Shown one piece after another: positions 26,509 through 35,035 of a stretch of 64,000 bases of DNA (its first letter is position 1; each line of letters opens with the position of its first letter). The translations under genes and the position numbers were made by a program. A model generated the notes under the pieces. The model saw nothing but the letters and a program-made list of their open reading frames with translations. It searched no databases and had not been told where the DNA came from. The DNA comes from Albirhodobacter sp048262715 (GTDB lineage Bacteria; Pseudomonadota; Alphaproteobacteria; Rhodobacterales; Rhodobacteraceae): positions 186,001 through 250,000 of the forward strand of contig JBLXEV010000005.1 of NCBI GenBank assembly GCA_048262715.1, written 5' to 3'.

Positions 26509-26545
26509 AAAAAAACCACATGCCCTCCTCGGAGAATGTGGTTTT
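26509..26545 (-). terminator. Hairpin with T run in the 5-prime leader of the sugar operon (possible attenuator)
   Basis: On the minus strand AAAACCACAT pairs with ATGTGGTTTT across a 14-nt loop that can itself fold (CTCC-GA-GGAG). Seven consecutive T follow (26515-26509). This has the form of an intrinsic terminator but sits about 85 nt before the binding-protein start, between two operators. It may act as an attenuator or limit read-through. Confidence 0.6.
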
Positions 26546-26559
26546 ATGCGACTATGCCG

Positions 26560-26577
26560 TGCACAATCGATGTTGCA
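26560..26577. promoter_or_regulatory. LacI-type operator-like site, promoter-proximal copy
   Basis: TGCACAATCGATGTTGCA is a near-palindrome centred on ATCGAT. It begins immediately after the putative -10 box of the sugar operon, so it would cover the transcription start. The LacI-family repressor encoded divergently at 26658 is the obvious ligand. Confidence 0.65.
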
Positions 26578-26578
26578 A

Positions 26579-26607
26579 ATTAACACCCAATGCGGGCACA
26601 GTGTCAA
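26579..26607 (-). promoter_or_regulatory. Sigma70-like promoter of the sugar operon
   Basis: On the minus strand a perfect TTGACA (26607-26602) is separated by 17 bp from GTTAAT (26584-26579), four of six matches to the -10 consensus. The predicted start falls on the LacI-type site at 26560-26577. Confidence 0.6.
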
Positions 26608-26657
26608 GAGAGCTTTGAAAATCCCTTTCCAATGGCCTTGCCGAGTTTGCTATCTAT

Positions 26658-27671
26658 ATGACAGAAAACCAGAAAAAGACGATTTACGATATCGCCACCC
26701 GCGTCGGGGCCTCGCCCTCGACGGTGAGCGCGGCGCTGAATGGGACGTGGAAAAAGCGCCGGATTAGCGCGGCCACCGCCGAAAAGATCATCGAAGTGGC
26801 CCGCGACTACGGCTATTCGGCGAATCTGCAAGCGCGCGCCCTGCGGACCTCGCGCTCGGGCTTGGTGGCGCTGTTGGTGCCAGAATATAATCGCTTCTTC
26901 TCCAGCATTGCCCAGACCTTCTCGCGCGAAGTGCGTGCGCGGGGCCAATGCCCTGTGATCATCTCCACCGCGCGGAACCCCGAAGAAGAGCGCGCCACAG
27001 TGGCGGATCTCATGTCATGGTCGATTGATGCGATTTTCTTCGTCGGTTCCGTCGCGCCGGATGCGCTGAGTTTGCAGTGCCAAGCGGCTGGCGTTGCACA
27101 TGTTTTCGTCGATCAACCCTGCGCGCTAGCTCCTTCGGTCGTGACCGATAGCCGCAACGGGGCCGCTATTCTCACACGCGAGATTCTGGCCTCGATGGGC
27201 CCAGTGGGCACTGGCCCGCGCGACACCGTGTATTTCCTCGGCGGCGACCAATCGCTGCCCTCGACCGCGAACCGGATCGAAGGGTTCCGCGATGCGATGT
27301 ATGCGCATGTCGGCCGCGTCGAGCCCGAACAGATCCTCGCCTCGACCTACGATCTGGATGTGGCGACCCAAACCATTACCGCGCTCTATCATCGGCTGGG
27401 TGGCCTTCCGCGCGGGCTGTTTATCAACTCGGATTCAGTGTTTGAGGGCGCGCTCCGCTTCCTCGCGACCCTACCAGAGGAGGAGTTAGACGCCTGTGCC
27501 ATCGGGTGTTTCGACTATGAACCACTGGGGCAATTGCTGCGGTTTCCGGTGCATATGATGCGCCAAAGGCATAAAATGCTGGTGCAGCGCGCCTTTGCCC
27601 TGCTGGAGGCCAAGAGCCCCCCCGTGATTGAAATGGTGCAACCAGAGCTCTACCGCGCAGTGACGCGGTAA
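26658..27671 (+). CDS. LacI-family repressor of the ribose-type sugar operon
   Basis: 337-aa regulator. The N-terminal LacI helix-turn-helix is TIYDIATRVGASPSTVSAAL near residues 8-27, with hinge residues around LQARALRTSRSG near 62, then a periplasmic-binding-protein-like effector domain. It is divergent from the sugar-binding protein gene, with two near-identical operator-like palindromes between them. The effector is probably the imported sugar or its phosphate. Confidence 0.92.
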   Translation: MTENQKKTIYDIATRVGASPSTVSAALNGTWKKRRISAATAEKIIEVARDYGYSANLQARALRTSRSGLVALLVPEYNRFFSSIAQTFSREVRARGQCPVIISTARNPEEERATVADLMSWSIDAIFFVGSVAPDALSLQCQAAGVAHVFVDQPCALAPSVVTDSRNGAAILTREILASMGPVGTGPRDTVYFLGGDQSLPSTANRIEGFRDAMYAHVGRVEPEQILASTYDLDVATQTITALYHRLGGLPRGLFINSDSVFEGALRFLATLPEEELDACAIGCFDYEPLGQLLRFPVHMMRQRHKMLVQRAFALLEAKSPPVIEMVQPELYRAVTR

Positions 27672-27697
27672 GGCTCTGGTCCGACGGCTGTCCTCAA

Positions 27698-27716
27698 ATC
27701 GCGGTGTCGCCGCGAT
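27698..27716. terminator. Hairpin between convergent lacI-type and GH105 genes
   Basis: ATCGCGG and CCGCGAT form a 7-bp perfect stem with a 5-nt loop, between the regulator stop (27671) and the hydrolase stop (27756, minus). No T run is seen. Confidence 0.4.
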
Positions 27717-27755
27717 CTGGCCATCGCTTGTAGGAACGCTATGCGGCCTGCGGCC

Positions 27756-28859
27756 TCACGCGCCTTCCGTGACGTGCTGCAAGGCCTCAACGAGGCACAG
27801 CAGAGCCATCGACTGACCATAGCCTGTCGGATGAATCGGAATATCACGGTAGAATTGCAAATCATGCCCCATACGCGTGCCATAAGACACTTGCTCGACC
27901 ATACCATCCGCCCCGATATGCCGCTGGACCGCGCCGAGCGCTTTAAGTCCGCCGACCTTCCAACGCTCGTCACCAAGACCGAGGCGATGCCCTTTGAGCA
28001 GCGCGTAGCCGATGGCGGCTGTGGCCGAGATTTCCTCATAAGAAGTTTCGTCATCCACCAAAGTGCGCCACGCGCCGCTCTCGGTCTGATAGCCGAGTAA
28101 GGTATCAAGCTGGGCGCGCACCACCCAAAGCAGGAAGCGCCGATCCGAGGGCGCAAGATCTGCGAGATCGAGCAGATCCAAAATCCCCGCAGAGATCCAC
28201 GAATTGCCCCGCGCCCAACGTGCACGGGCAAAGTTGTGATTGCCATCGAAGGTCCAGCCATGGAACCACAGGCCAGTTTCGCGCTCGCACAGGTAATGCG
28301 TATGGATGAGGAACTGGAAGCTCGCCTCATCGACAAGCTCTTTTTGGCCCGAAGTTTGGCCATAGCTCGCAAGGAACAGCGCGAGCATGAACAGGGTATC
28401 ATCCCACATCTCGCCATCGTTGACCTTGTCAGAAACATCGTGCTGGAAGCCCCCCGATGCCGTGCGTGGTGCCTCCGCCAAGACCCGCTCGGCCCAGTCT
28501 TGCAAGGCCGCGCCCCATTTGGGATCGCGGGTTTCTTTCCAAAGCAGGGAGAGAGCGAGCATCGGCGCGGTGGTGTTCACGTTGAGGGTCGGCAAGCCTT
28601 TGGCAAATTGCTTATTATACCAATCCTCGAGGAGGGCGCGTGCGCCCTCATCTCCCGTTTGCAGCCAGAGTTGGGCAATGCCGTAAAGCCCAACCCCTTG
28701 CGGCCATTCCCAGCTATCAAAGCTGACGTAATCCCCCGCCGTGCCATCAAGGTTCGGCTCGTCAAAGCGACCATCAGCGCGCAGGCCGCGAAGCCCTGCC
28801 ACGATTTTGGCAATATTCTGCTGAAGCTCGCCCTTGAGGCTGAGTGTATCGGTGGTCAT
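27756..28859 (-). CDS. GH105/GH88-type unsaturated uronyl hydrolase
   Basis: 367-aa cytosolic (alpha/alpha)6-barrel enzyme without a signal peptide. It hydrates the 4,5-double bond of the unsaturated uronic acid left at the non-reducing end by polysaccharide lyases, releasing 4-deoxy-5-ketouronate. The catalytic Asp is in MWDDTLF near residues 151-157, and RARWARGNSWI near 211-221 is a family hallmark close to GH105 (YteR/YesR). It follows the TRAP binding protein gene in one operon. The product would feed KduI and KduD encoded nearby. Confidence 0.85.
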   Translation of the reverse strand: MTTDTLSLKGELQQNIAKIVAGLRGLRADGRFDEPNLDGTAGDYVSFDSWEWPQGVGLYGIAQLWLQTGDEGARALLEDWYNKQFAKGLPTLNVNTTAPMLALSLLWKETRDPKWGAALQDWAERVLAEAPRTASGGFQHDVSDKVNDGEMWDDTLFMLALFLASYGQTSGQKELVDEASFQFLIHTHYLCERETGLWFHGWTFDGNHNFARARWARGNSWISAGILDLLDLADLAPSDRRFLLWVVRAQLDTLLGYQTESGAWRTLVDDETSYEEISATAAIGYALLKGHRLGLGDERWKVGGLKALGAVQRHIGADGMVEQVSYGTRMGHDLQFYRDIPIHPTGYGQSMALLCLVEALQHVTEGA

Positions 28860-28904
28860 TCTGGGGTCTCGCTGTCTTGTCTTGGGAATGGCAGTCAGGG
28901 TCGA

Positions 28905-29879
28905 TTACTCGGTTTGCAGAATCTGGCCGAGCAAGGTGCCGAATTCGGGGCTTTCGCTATACTCATCGAGAAGCGGCTTCACCTTCTCGCGGAACGGCGC
29001 CTGATCGGGGGTCACGAAGGTAACGCCCATGGCCTCGGCCTGCGTGGTCGCATCGGCGACAGCGGTGGCCCAGATCTCACGGAAAGCTTCCGTCGCGTGC
29101 ACGGCGGCCTCTTTGACGATCACCTTCTGCTCGTCGGTCAGCTTCTCTTCCGCCGCATTCGAGATCACGAGGAAATCGGGGATCCGCAGGTGCTCGTCTT
29201 GGCTGTAAAATTTCGCGACTTCGCCATGGCGGCCGATGGTCAGCGCGGTGATGTTGTTTTCCGCGCCGTCAATCACACCTTGCTGCAAGCCGGTGTAGAT
29301 TTCGGCATAGGGCATCGGGGTCGGCGTGCCGCCCATCATCTCCACCATGCGGATCGAGCTGTTCGAGTTCAGAACACGGATTTTCTGACCCTGAAGATCG
29401 GCGGGCGTCTCAATCGGCTTGCTCTTTGTGTAGAACGAGCGCGCGCCGCTGTCGAAGAAGGTCAGGCCGGTAAAGCCACTGTCGCGCGTCGCTTCATAGA
29501 CTTCATCCGCAATCGGTCCGGTCATCACACGGTAGAAATGATCTTCACCCTTGAAGATGTAGGGCAGGGTGAAGGCTTTGAAGATCGGATCGAAATTCTC
29601 CAGATTGCCAGCGCTCACGCGGGTCATATCTAGCGCGCCGTTCTTGAGCTGCTCGAGCGTCTCGCCCTCGCTGCCCAGAACGCCGTTCAGAAACAGCCGA
29701 ATCGTGACCTCGCCATCGGTGCGCTCAGCGACTTCATCGGCGAAGGATTTCAGCGCTTGGCTGGTCGGGTGATCATCTGAGAGCGAGTTCGCCAAGCGCA
29801 GACGGACATTGGCGCTGGCGGTCCCCGCCGTGAGGGCAACTGCGGCGGAAAGGGCGCAGGCAAAAATACGAAACTTCAT
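28905..29879 (-). CDS. TRAP transporter solute-binding protein (DctP family), uronide block
   Basis: 324-aa periplasmic receptor with a Sec signal (MKFRIFACALSAAVALTAG, cleavage near ASAN at residue 23), which fixes the start at 29879. Mature motifs VRLRLANSLSDDHPTSQAL and MPYAEIYTGLQQGVIDGAEN near 200 are typical of DctP. It is on the opposite strand from its membrane partners at 30295-32119. Given GH105, KduI and KduD, the ligand is probably an unsaturated uronate mono- or disaccharide. Confidence 0.9.
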   Translation of the reverse strand: MKFRIFACALSAAVALTAGTASANVRLRLANSLSDDHPTSQALKSFADEVAERTDGEVTIRLFLNGVLGSEGETLEQLKNGALDMTRVSAGNLENFDPIFKAFTLPYIFKGEDHFYRVMTGPIADEVYEATRDSGFTGLTFFDSGARSFYTKSKPIETPADLQGQKIRVLNSNSSIRMVEMMGGTPTPMPYAEIYTGLQQGVIDGAENNITALTIGRHGEVAKFYSQDEHLRIPDFLVISNAAEEKLTDEQKVIVKEAAVHATEAFREIWATAVADATTQAEAMGVTFVTPDQAPFREKVKPLLDEYSESPEFGTLLGQILQTE

Positions 29880-30294
29880 GTAGTCCTCCCTAGATGGCAT
29901 GCCGGACTTTAGCGGCGTGCGAAACGATGTGCAGGGATCCTCCTCCGCTGCATGTCGTCGCAAGATGCCATGTGAAAATTAATTTTCTACATGTAAAATT
30001 TATTCATATCTCTGAAGAGGGAGATCTGTTCAAAAAAGATCCGCCTATCTATCTGACAGATAATACTTTAATTTTGAGAGGCTTCTGTAAAGATAAGCCA
30101 CGCAAATACACATGACAGTGCGTCGGATCCTGAACGATGCTTGTAACTGAATGTGTATATATTTTTCATATTGCACAAACGCCTTCCACACAGCAAACAT
30201 CGCCCGATCGCGGCGCGGGAGGCGCCTTTGGCTGGATGCAGAGCATCGCCATCGCTGTGCGGCAAAACGTGACTTCGGCGGAGGAGACGAGGAA
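29880..30294. other. 415-bp AT-rich divergent control region of the uronide TRAP genes
   Basis: No coding capacity is convincing here. The region is clearly richer in AT than its neighbours and separates the divergent dctP- and dctQ-type genes. It holds a perfect 14-bp palindrome (29974-29987), a TACATGTA palindrome (29989-29996) and a TTGCACAA box (30171-30178). The last also occurs before kduI. Promoters for both strands are expected but I cannot fix their boxes. Confidence 0.6.
29974..29997 (-). promoter_or_regulatory. Operator-like element shared with the kduI upstream region
   Basis: Read on the minus strand this 24-nt element begins TTTACATGT and ends ATTTTC, and is identical at 19 of 24 positions to plus-strand 33969-33992 before kduI. 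It includes the perfect palindrome GAAAATTAATTTTC. It is about 95 nt before the TRAP binding-protein start. Probable target of the LacI-family protein at 32917. Confidence 0.5.
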
Positions 30295-30795
30295 GTGTTG
30301 AAACTGAAACGCATATTGGAGCGGGCGCTGCTGGCGCTGATCTCCGTGCTACTGGTGGGGATGGTGTGCCTAATGCTTTGGCAGGTGTTCACCCGCTATG
30401 TCTTGGCCACGCCCGCCCTGTTCACCGAAGAGACCCTGCGATTCACGATGATATGGATGGCGCTGCTCGGCACTGCTTATTGCTTCGGCACGCGCAAGCA
30501 TCTCTCACTGGAACTCGTCGTCTACCTTTGCCCCGCGTGGCTGCAGCGAGTGATCGCGGTCTTCAACGGGCTGATCACCATCGCCTTCGCGAGCCTGACG
30601 ATGCTGATCGGCGGCTGGCAGGCGAGCCAATCCGCGATGACGCAATTCTCCCCGATCATGCAGGTGCCGATGGGCCTGATCTATCTCGCAGTGCCGGTTT
30701 CGGCGGCGCTGATCATCGCGCTGCAATTGGTGAATTGCGTGCTCATCGCTTCGGGCCGTATCAGCCCCGTCGCAGAGTCCGAGGAGGCGCTCTGA
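30295..30795 (+). CDS. TRAP transporter small membrane subunit (DctQ family), uronide block
   Basis: 166-aa membrane protein with four hydrophobic segments and the family stretch TEETLRFTMIWMALLGTAY near residues 43-61. I set the start at the GTG at 30295 because GGAGGAG lies 8 nt before it; a longer frame back to 30151 has an unlikely N-terminus. It is followed 1 nt later by the large subunit gene. Confidence 0.87.
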   Translation: MLKLKRILERALLALISVLLVGMVCLMLWQVFTRYVLATPALFTEETLRFTMIWMALLGTAYCFGTRKHLSLELVVYLCPAWLQRVIAVFNGLITIAFASLTMLIGGWQASQSAMTQFSPIMQVPMGLIYLAVPVSAALIIALQLVNCVLIASGRISPVAESEEAL

Positions 30796-30796
30796 T

Positions 30797-32119
30797 ATGG
30801 AATTCATGATCAATTATATGCAGGATCCCGCAGGGGCGGCAGTTGTCCTCTTCGTGCTGTTCTTCGGGCTTCTCACCATCGGCACGCCGATTTCCGTTGC
30901 AATCGGGGTCTCCTCCATCCTCGTCGGCCTGGCCTATCTCCCGAGCGATGTCGTACATTTCGTTGGCGCGCAGAAGATGTTCTCGGGCATCGACAGCTTC
31001 ACCCTGCTGGCAATCCCGTTCTTCGTGCTGGCAGGCAATATCATGAACAAGGGCGGGATCGCGATCCGGCTGATCAACCTCGCCAAGCTTATGGGCGGGC
31101 GGATGCCGGGCGCGCTGGCCCATACCAATGTCATCGCCAATATGCTGTTCGGTTCAATCTCGGGCTCGTCCATCGCGGCCGCGGCAGCGGTCGGCGGGGT
31201 GATGGGGCCGCTGCAACTCAAAGAAGGCTATGATCCGCGGTTCTCGGCGGCGGTCAACATCGCCTCCGCCCCGACAGGGATCCTGATTCCGCCGTCTGGC
31301 CCGTTGATCCTATTCTCGCTGGTCTCAGGCGGCACCTCGATTTCCGCCCTGTTCATGGCCGGCTATATTCCTGGCTTGCTGATGGGTCTATCGGTGATGA
31401 TCGCCGTCAGCATCATCGCGATGCGCCGTGGCTACCGCAGTGAGCGGCGCGCGACTATGCCGGAAATCATTCACACCGTTTGGCAGGCACTCCCGTCGTT
31501 GCTGATGGTGGTACTGGTGATCGGCGGGATCGCAATTGGCGCGTTTACCGCGACCGAAGGCGCCGCCGTCGCCGTGTTCTATTCCTTCGCGCTCTCGCTC
31601 CTCTACCGGATGGCGACTTGGCGCGAATATATCGGCGCGCTGAAAAGTGCTGCGATTACAAGCTGCTCGATCCTGTTCCTGATCGCCGCCTCTGGGATTA
31701 TGTCCTATGTCATGACCATCGCAGGCATTCCTGATGTGATTGCCGAGGGCATCCTGACGTTTGAGAACCCGCTGGTGATCCTGCTAATCATGAACCTGAG
31801 CCTGCTCGTCATCGGCTTCTTCATGGATCTGACGCCTGCGGTTCTGATCTTCACCCCGATCTTCCTGCCGATTGCGGTTTCCATCGGGATGGACCCGGTT
31901 CACCTCGGGATTGTGATGATCTTCAACCTCGGCGTCGGCTCGATGACGCCGCCCGTGGGTAGCGTGCTGTTTGTAGGCTGCGCGGTGGCAAACCTGCGGA
32001 TCGAGCAAGTGGTGCGCCCGATCCTGCCGTTCTTCTTTGCCACGAGCATCGCTTTGATGCTGGTGACCTATGTGCCGTGGCTCACGCTGGGGTTGCCGCG
32101 CTTGCTCGGGCTGATGTGA
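30797..32119 (+). CDS. TRAP transporter large membrane subunit (DctM family), uronide block
   Basis: 440-aa permease with about twelve hydrophobic segments. Conserved DctM stretches are FGSISGSSIAAAAAVGG near residue 116, ILIPPSGPLILFS near 157 and MTPPVGSVLFVGCA near 382. It works with the DctQ-type subunit just before it and the receptor encoded divergently at 28905. Confidence 0.95.
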   Translation: MEFMINYMQDPAGAAVVLFVLFFGLLTIGTPISVAIGVSSILVGLAYLPSDVVHFVGAQKMFSGIDSFTLLAIPFFVLAGNIMNKGGIAIRLINLAKLMGGRMPGALAHTNVIANMLFGSISGSSIAAAAAVGGVMGPLQLKEGYDPRFSAAVNIASAPTGILIPPSGPLILFSLVSGGTSISALFMAGYIPGLLMGLSVMIAVSIIAMRRGYRSERRATMPEIIHTVWQALPSLLMVVLVIGGIAIGAFTATEGAAVAVFYSFALSLLYRMATWREYIGALKSAAITSCSILFLIAASGIMSYVMTIAGIPDVIAEGILTFENPLVILLIMNLSLLVIGFFMDLTPAVLIFTPIFLPIAVSIGMDPVHLGIVMIFNLGVGSMTPPVGSVLFVGCAVANLRIEQVVRPILPFFFATSIALMLVTYVPWLTLGLPRLLGLM

Positions 32120-32168
32120 TGATAAGGGGCGGCGCAGGACAGCGCTGCCCAAGACGAGGAGAAAGCTA

Positions 32169-32909
32169 ATGAACGCATTCGATTTGAGCGGGCGCTGCGC
32201 GCTGGTGACGGGCGCAAATACCGGAATTGGGCAAGCTATCGCAGAGGCCATGGCGCGCGCGGGCGCGTTTGTGATCTGCGCCGGACGCCGCAGCAGCGCG
32301 GAGACCGTCGAGGCGATCACCGCAGCAGGCGGAAAGGCCAGCGAGGTGCTCGTTGATTTTTCCGATCCTAAAGCCGGCGCTGCGCTGTTTGACGCACAGG
32401 AGATCGATATTCTCGTCAATAACGCCGGCATCATCCGGCGCGAGGATTCCGTGGAGTTTTCCGAAGAGGATTGGGACGCGGTGATGGATATCAACGCAAA
32501 GGCCGTGTTCTTCACCTGCCAAGCCTTCGCGCGGCAGGTCTTCGCGCGCGGCGGCACGGGGAAAATCGTCAATATCGCCTCGCTGCTCTCGTTCCAAGGC
32601 GGCATCCGCGTGCCCTCTTACACGGCTTCGAAACATGCCGTCGCAGGGCTGACCAAGATCTTGGCGAATGAATGGACCGCCAAGGGCATCACCGTAAATG
32701 CCATCGCGCCCGGGTATATCGCGACCAATAACACCCAAGCCCTGCGCGAGGATCCCGAGCGTTCGAAGGCGATCCTTGATCGGATTCCCGCGGGGCGTTG
32801 GGGCAAGCCTGAAGATATTGCGGAAACCGCCGTTTTCCTCGCGGCCCCTGCATCGGATTACATTTCCGGCGCGGTGCTGAATGTCGATGGCGGCTGGATG
32901 GCCCGCTGA
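32169..32909 (+). CDS. kduD: 2-dehydro-3-deoxy-D-gluconate 5-dehydrogenase (SDR family)
   Basis: 246-aa short-chain dehydrogenase converting the diketo acid 3-deoxy-glycero-2,5-hexodiulosonate to 2-keto-3-deoxygluconate. The cofactor motif is VTGANTGIGQAIAEAM near residues 13-28, NNAGIIRREDS near 84 is very KduD-like, and the catalytic Ser and Tyr-Lys lie in IASLLSFQGG and YTASKH near 138-156. Length and start FDLSGRCALVTG match KduD. It lies 49 nt after dctM in the TRAP operon, and kduI is 1.3 kb away. Confidence 0.88.
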   Translation: MNAFDLSGRCALVTGANTGIGQAIAEAMARAGAFVICAGRRSSAETVEAITAAGGKASEVLVDFSDPKAGAALFDAQEIDILVNNAGIIRREDSVEFSEEDWDAVMDINAKAVFFTCQAFARQVFARGGTGKIVNIASLLSFQGGIRVPSYTASKHAVAGLTKILANEWTAKGITVNAIAPGYIATNNTQALREDPERSKAILDRIPAGRWGKPEDIAETAVFLAAPASDYISGAVLNVDGGWMAR

Positions 32910-32916
32910 TTGGTGC

Positions 32917-33930
32917 TCAATCCACGCGCGGCCCTGTGCTGGCGCGTTTCACCAACTCACAGGCCAGCTCGATCCGTCGGGCTGGCATATTTACTTCCGC
33001 CGTCCGCAGCCGTGCGGTCTCGATCAGAAGATCCAGCGACAGCGCGCCCACCGCCTGCATTGGAATTCGGATCGAGGTGAGCGCGGGCGACATATATTGC
33101 CCCTGCGGAAGCCCGTCGATGCCAACGACAGAGACATCCGCCGGAACGCTCAGCTTGGCCTCTTGCAGCGCGGTGATCGCCCCTGCCGCCAAAATATCCC
33201 CCGCCGCGACAATCGCAGTGAACTCCAGCCCGCTTTTGATCACTTCAGTGACGCGCTCATGGGCCGCCTCAGCAGTCCAATCCTTGACGTCGATGACCAA
33301 GGAGGGATCATAGATCGCGCCCAAAGCATCGCGCCACCCTTCAAGCCTGCGGGTGATGGTGCGACGGCCCGGACGATTGAGGAACAAGATCCGCTCATGG
33401 CCCAAATCCATCAGATAGCGCGTCGCCAGCGTCGCCGCCGATCTGTTGCAGGGCGTCACGGAGCTCAGATGCATCTGCGGATCATCGCCATTCACCAAAA
33501 CCGTCGGCACATTCAAGCCGCGCACGAAATCCAGCGTCGCATCCTCAACCGACACCAGCAAAAGCCCGATCACATCGTCGCTCTCTGCCGCTTCGCGCAG
33601 CGCCTCAAACCCATGATCCGATTGGAAAATATGTGGCTCGAGTGTGATTTCCTGACTGTCCGCGCGCTCGCGCAGCCCCTCCAGAACATACATGGTGAAC
33701 TGGTTGCGTTTGAAATCAATCATCGCATCTTGCGAGGAGACCAGCAGCGCGCGTTGGCCCGATGTGGCGCAGGGCAGCGCATAGTTCATCTCGATCGCGG
33801 CGGAGCGGATACGGGTCGCGAGATTCTCGCGGACATAGCCATTTCCACTCAACGCGCGGGAAACGGTTGCCGTCGAAATCCCGAGCTTTTGGGCAATATC
33901 GCTGATCCGTGTGCGGCCTGATGCTGCCAT
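32917..33930 (-). CDS. LacI-family regulator of the uronide block
   Basis: 337-aa regulator. The helix-turn-helix is RISDIAQKLGISTATVSRAL near residues 8-27, with a sugar-sensing C-terminal domain. ATG 33930 is preferred over an upstream start at 33957 because AGGAG lies 6 nt before it. It is convergent with kduD (7 bp apart) and divergent from kduI. Operator-like elements before dctP and kduI make it the likely repressor of the whole block. Confidence 0.9.
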   Translation of the reverse strand: MAASGRTRISDIAQKLGISTATVSRALSGNGYVRENLATRIRSAAIEMNYALPCATSGQRALLVSSQDAMIDFKRNQFTMYVLEGLRERADSQEITLEPHIFQSDHGFEALREAAESDDVIGLLLVSVEDATLDFVRGLNVPTVLVNGDDPQMHLSSVTPCNRSAATLATRYLMDLGHERILFLNRPGRRTITRRLEGWRDALGAIYDPSLVIDVKDWTAEAAHERVTEVIKSGLEFTAIVAAGDILAAGAITALQEAKLSVPADVSVVGIDGLPQGQYMSPALTSIRIPMQAVGALSLDLLIETARLRTAEVNMPARRIELACELVKRASTGPRVD

Positions 33931-33958
33931 GTTGGCTCCTATCGTTGCTGCGCCCATA

Positions 33959-33992
33959 GTGCAAAAAATTTACATGTTGCACAATGATTTTC
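33959..33992 (+). promoter_or_regulatory. Operator-like region before kduI
   Basis: GTGCAA (33959-33964) and TTGCAC (33977-33982) form an inverted repeat with a 12-nt spacer. Overlapping it, 33969-33992 matches the element before the TRAP binding-protein gene at 19 of 24 positions. It lies between the divergent LacI-type regulator and kduI and so could control both. Confidence 0.5.
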
Positions 33993-34196
33993 CTAATGTG
34001 AATGCTGGAAATATGAAGGCGGGTGGAGATCCGTCCTCATGGGAGGGGCTTTGCCCGACAGCGCCGGAAAACTACGGAGGCCACGCGGCAAGCGACGGCC
34101 ATCGCTCGTACTTGCGTTGTCAGCTCAGCCCGAGGATTGACGAGCCCGCGTGATCCAATCCGCGCGGCTCGCACAGATGCGAGAATGAGGTTTCCG

Positions 34197-35033
34197 ATGG
34201 GAATGCTGCAAAAATATGGCGCGGGGCCAGATCAGATCGACGGGATGACGACAGCAAAGCTGCGCGATGCGTTCATGGTCGAGGCGATGTTCCTGCCGGG
34301 GCAGATTAACTTTGCCTATACGCATTTTGATCGGATGATCGTGGGCGGCGCTGTGCCCACCGATACGCCCTTGTCCTTCGGCGACGGGGCCGATGTCGGC
34401 ACCCCGTTCTTCTTTGACGCCCGCGAAATGGGGATCGCCAATCTCGGCGGCGCAGGCTGGATCGAGGTGGATGGCACCCGCCATGCGCTCGGCAATCGCG
34501 ACGTGCTCTATATCGGGCGCGGCACGAAAAGCGTCACGATGGGGGCCGATGCCGCAGACACCCCGCCGCATTTCTACATGAATTCGGTGCCCGCAGGGGC
34601 GGATATCCCGACCCGCCTGATCACCCGCGCCCAATCCAAGGTGATCGAGCTGGGCGACGCCGCGAAAAGCAACAAGCGCTCGCTGGCGATGTATATCCAC
34701 CCCGAAGTCGCGCCGTCTTGCCTGCTGCTGATGGGGATCACCGATCCGGATCGCGGCTCGATCTGGAACACGATGCCGCCGCATCTGCACGAGCGCCGGA
34801 TGGAGGCCTATTGCTACTTCGACCTCGCGGCGGAAGATCGCGTGATGCATTTCATGGGGCGGCCGGACAATACCCGTCACCTCGTTGTCGCGGATAACGA
34901 TATTATCATGTCGCCTGCGTGGTCGATCCATATGGGGGCGGGCACAGGCCCCTATGCCTTCGTCTGGGGGATGACCGGCGAGAACCAAGCCTACAATGAT
35001 GTGAGCCCTGTCGCAATTTCGGAGCTGCGCTAA
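34197..35033 (+). CDS. kduI: 5-dehydro-4-deoxy-D-glucuronate isomerase
   Basis: Zn-dependent cupin isomerase converting 4-deoxy-L-threo-5-hexosulose uronate to the 2,5-diketo acid used by KduD. The ATG at 34197, with GAGG 6 nt before it, gives 278 aa, equal to E. coli KduI. AYTHFDRMIVGGAVP near residues 36-50 and the metal site MPPHLHERRMEAYCYF near 192-207 (two His and a Glu) are hallmarks. It lies 2 nt before the unassigned 819-aa gene and is probably co-transcribed with it. Confidence 0.93.
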   Translation: MGMLQKYGAGPDQIDGMTTAKLRDAFMVEAMFLPGQINFAYTHFDRMIVGGAVPTDTPLSFGDGADVGTPFFFDAREMGIANLGGAGWIEVDGTRHALGNRDVLYIGRGTKSVTMGADAADTPPHFYMNSVPAGADIPTRLITRAQSKVIELGDAAKSNKRSLAMYIHPEVAPSCLLLMGITDPDRGSIWNTMPPHLHERRMEAYCYFDLAAEDRVMHFMGRPDNTRHLVVADNDIIMSPAWSIHMGAGTGPYAFVWGMTGENQAYNDVSPVAISELR

Positions 35034-35035
35034 CC

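Noticed and set aside
26509..26545. Terminator of an unseen upstream gene
   Set aside because: Genes on both sides are divergent and start away from it, so no transcript should end here except the sugar-operon leader; hence the attenuator reading.
30045..30392. 115-codon minus-strand frame in the uronide TRAP control region
   Set aside because: It overlaps the start of dctQ, has no plausible ribosome site and lies in an AT-rich regulatory region.
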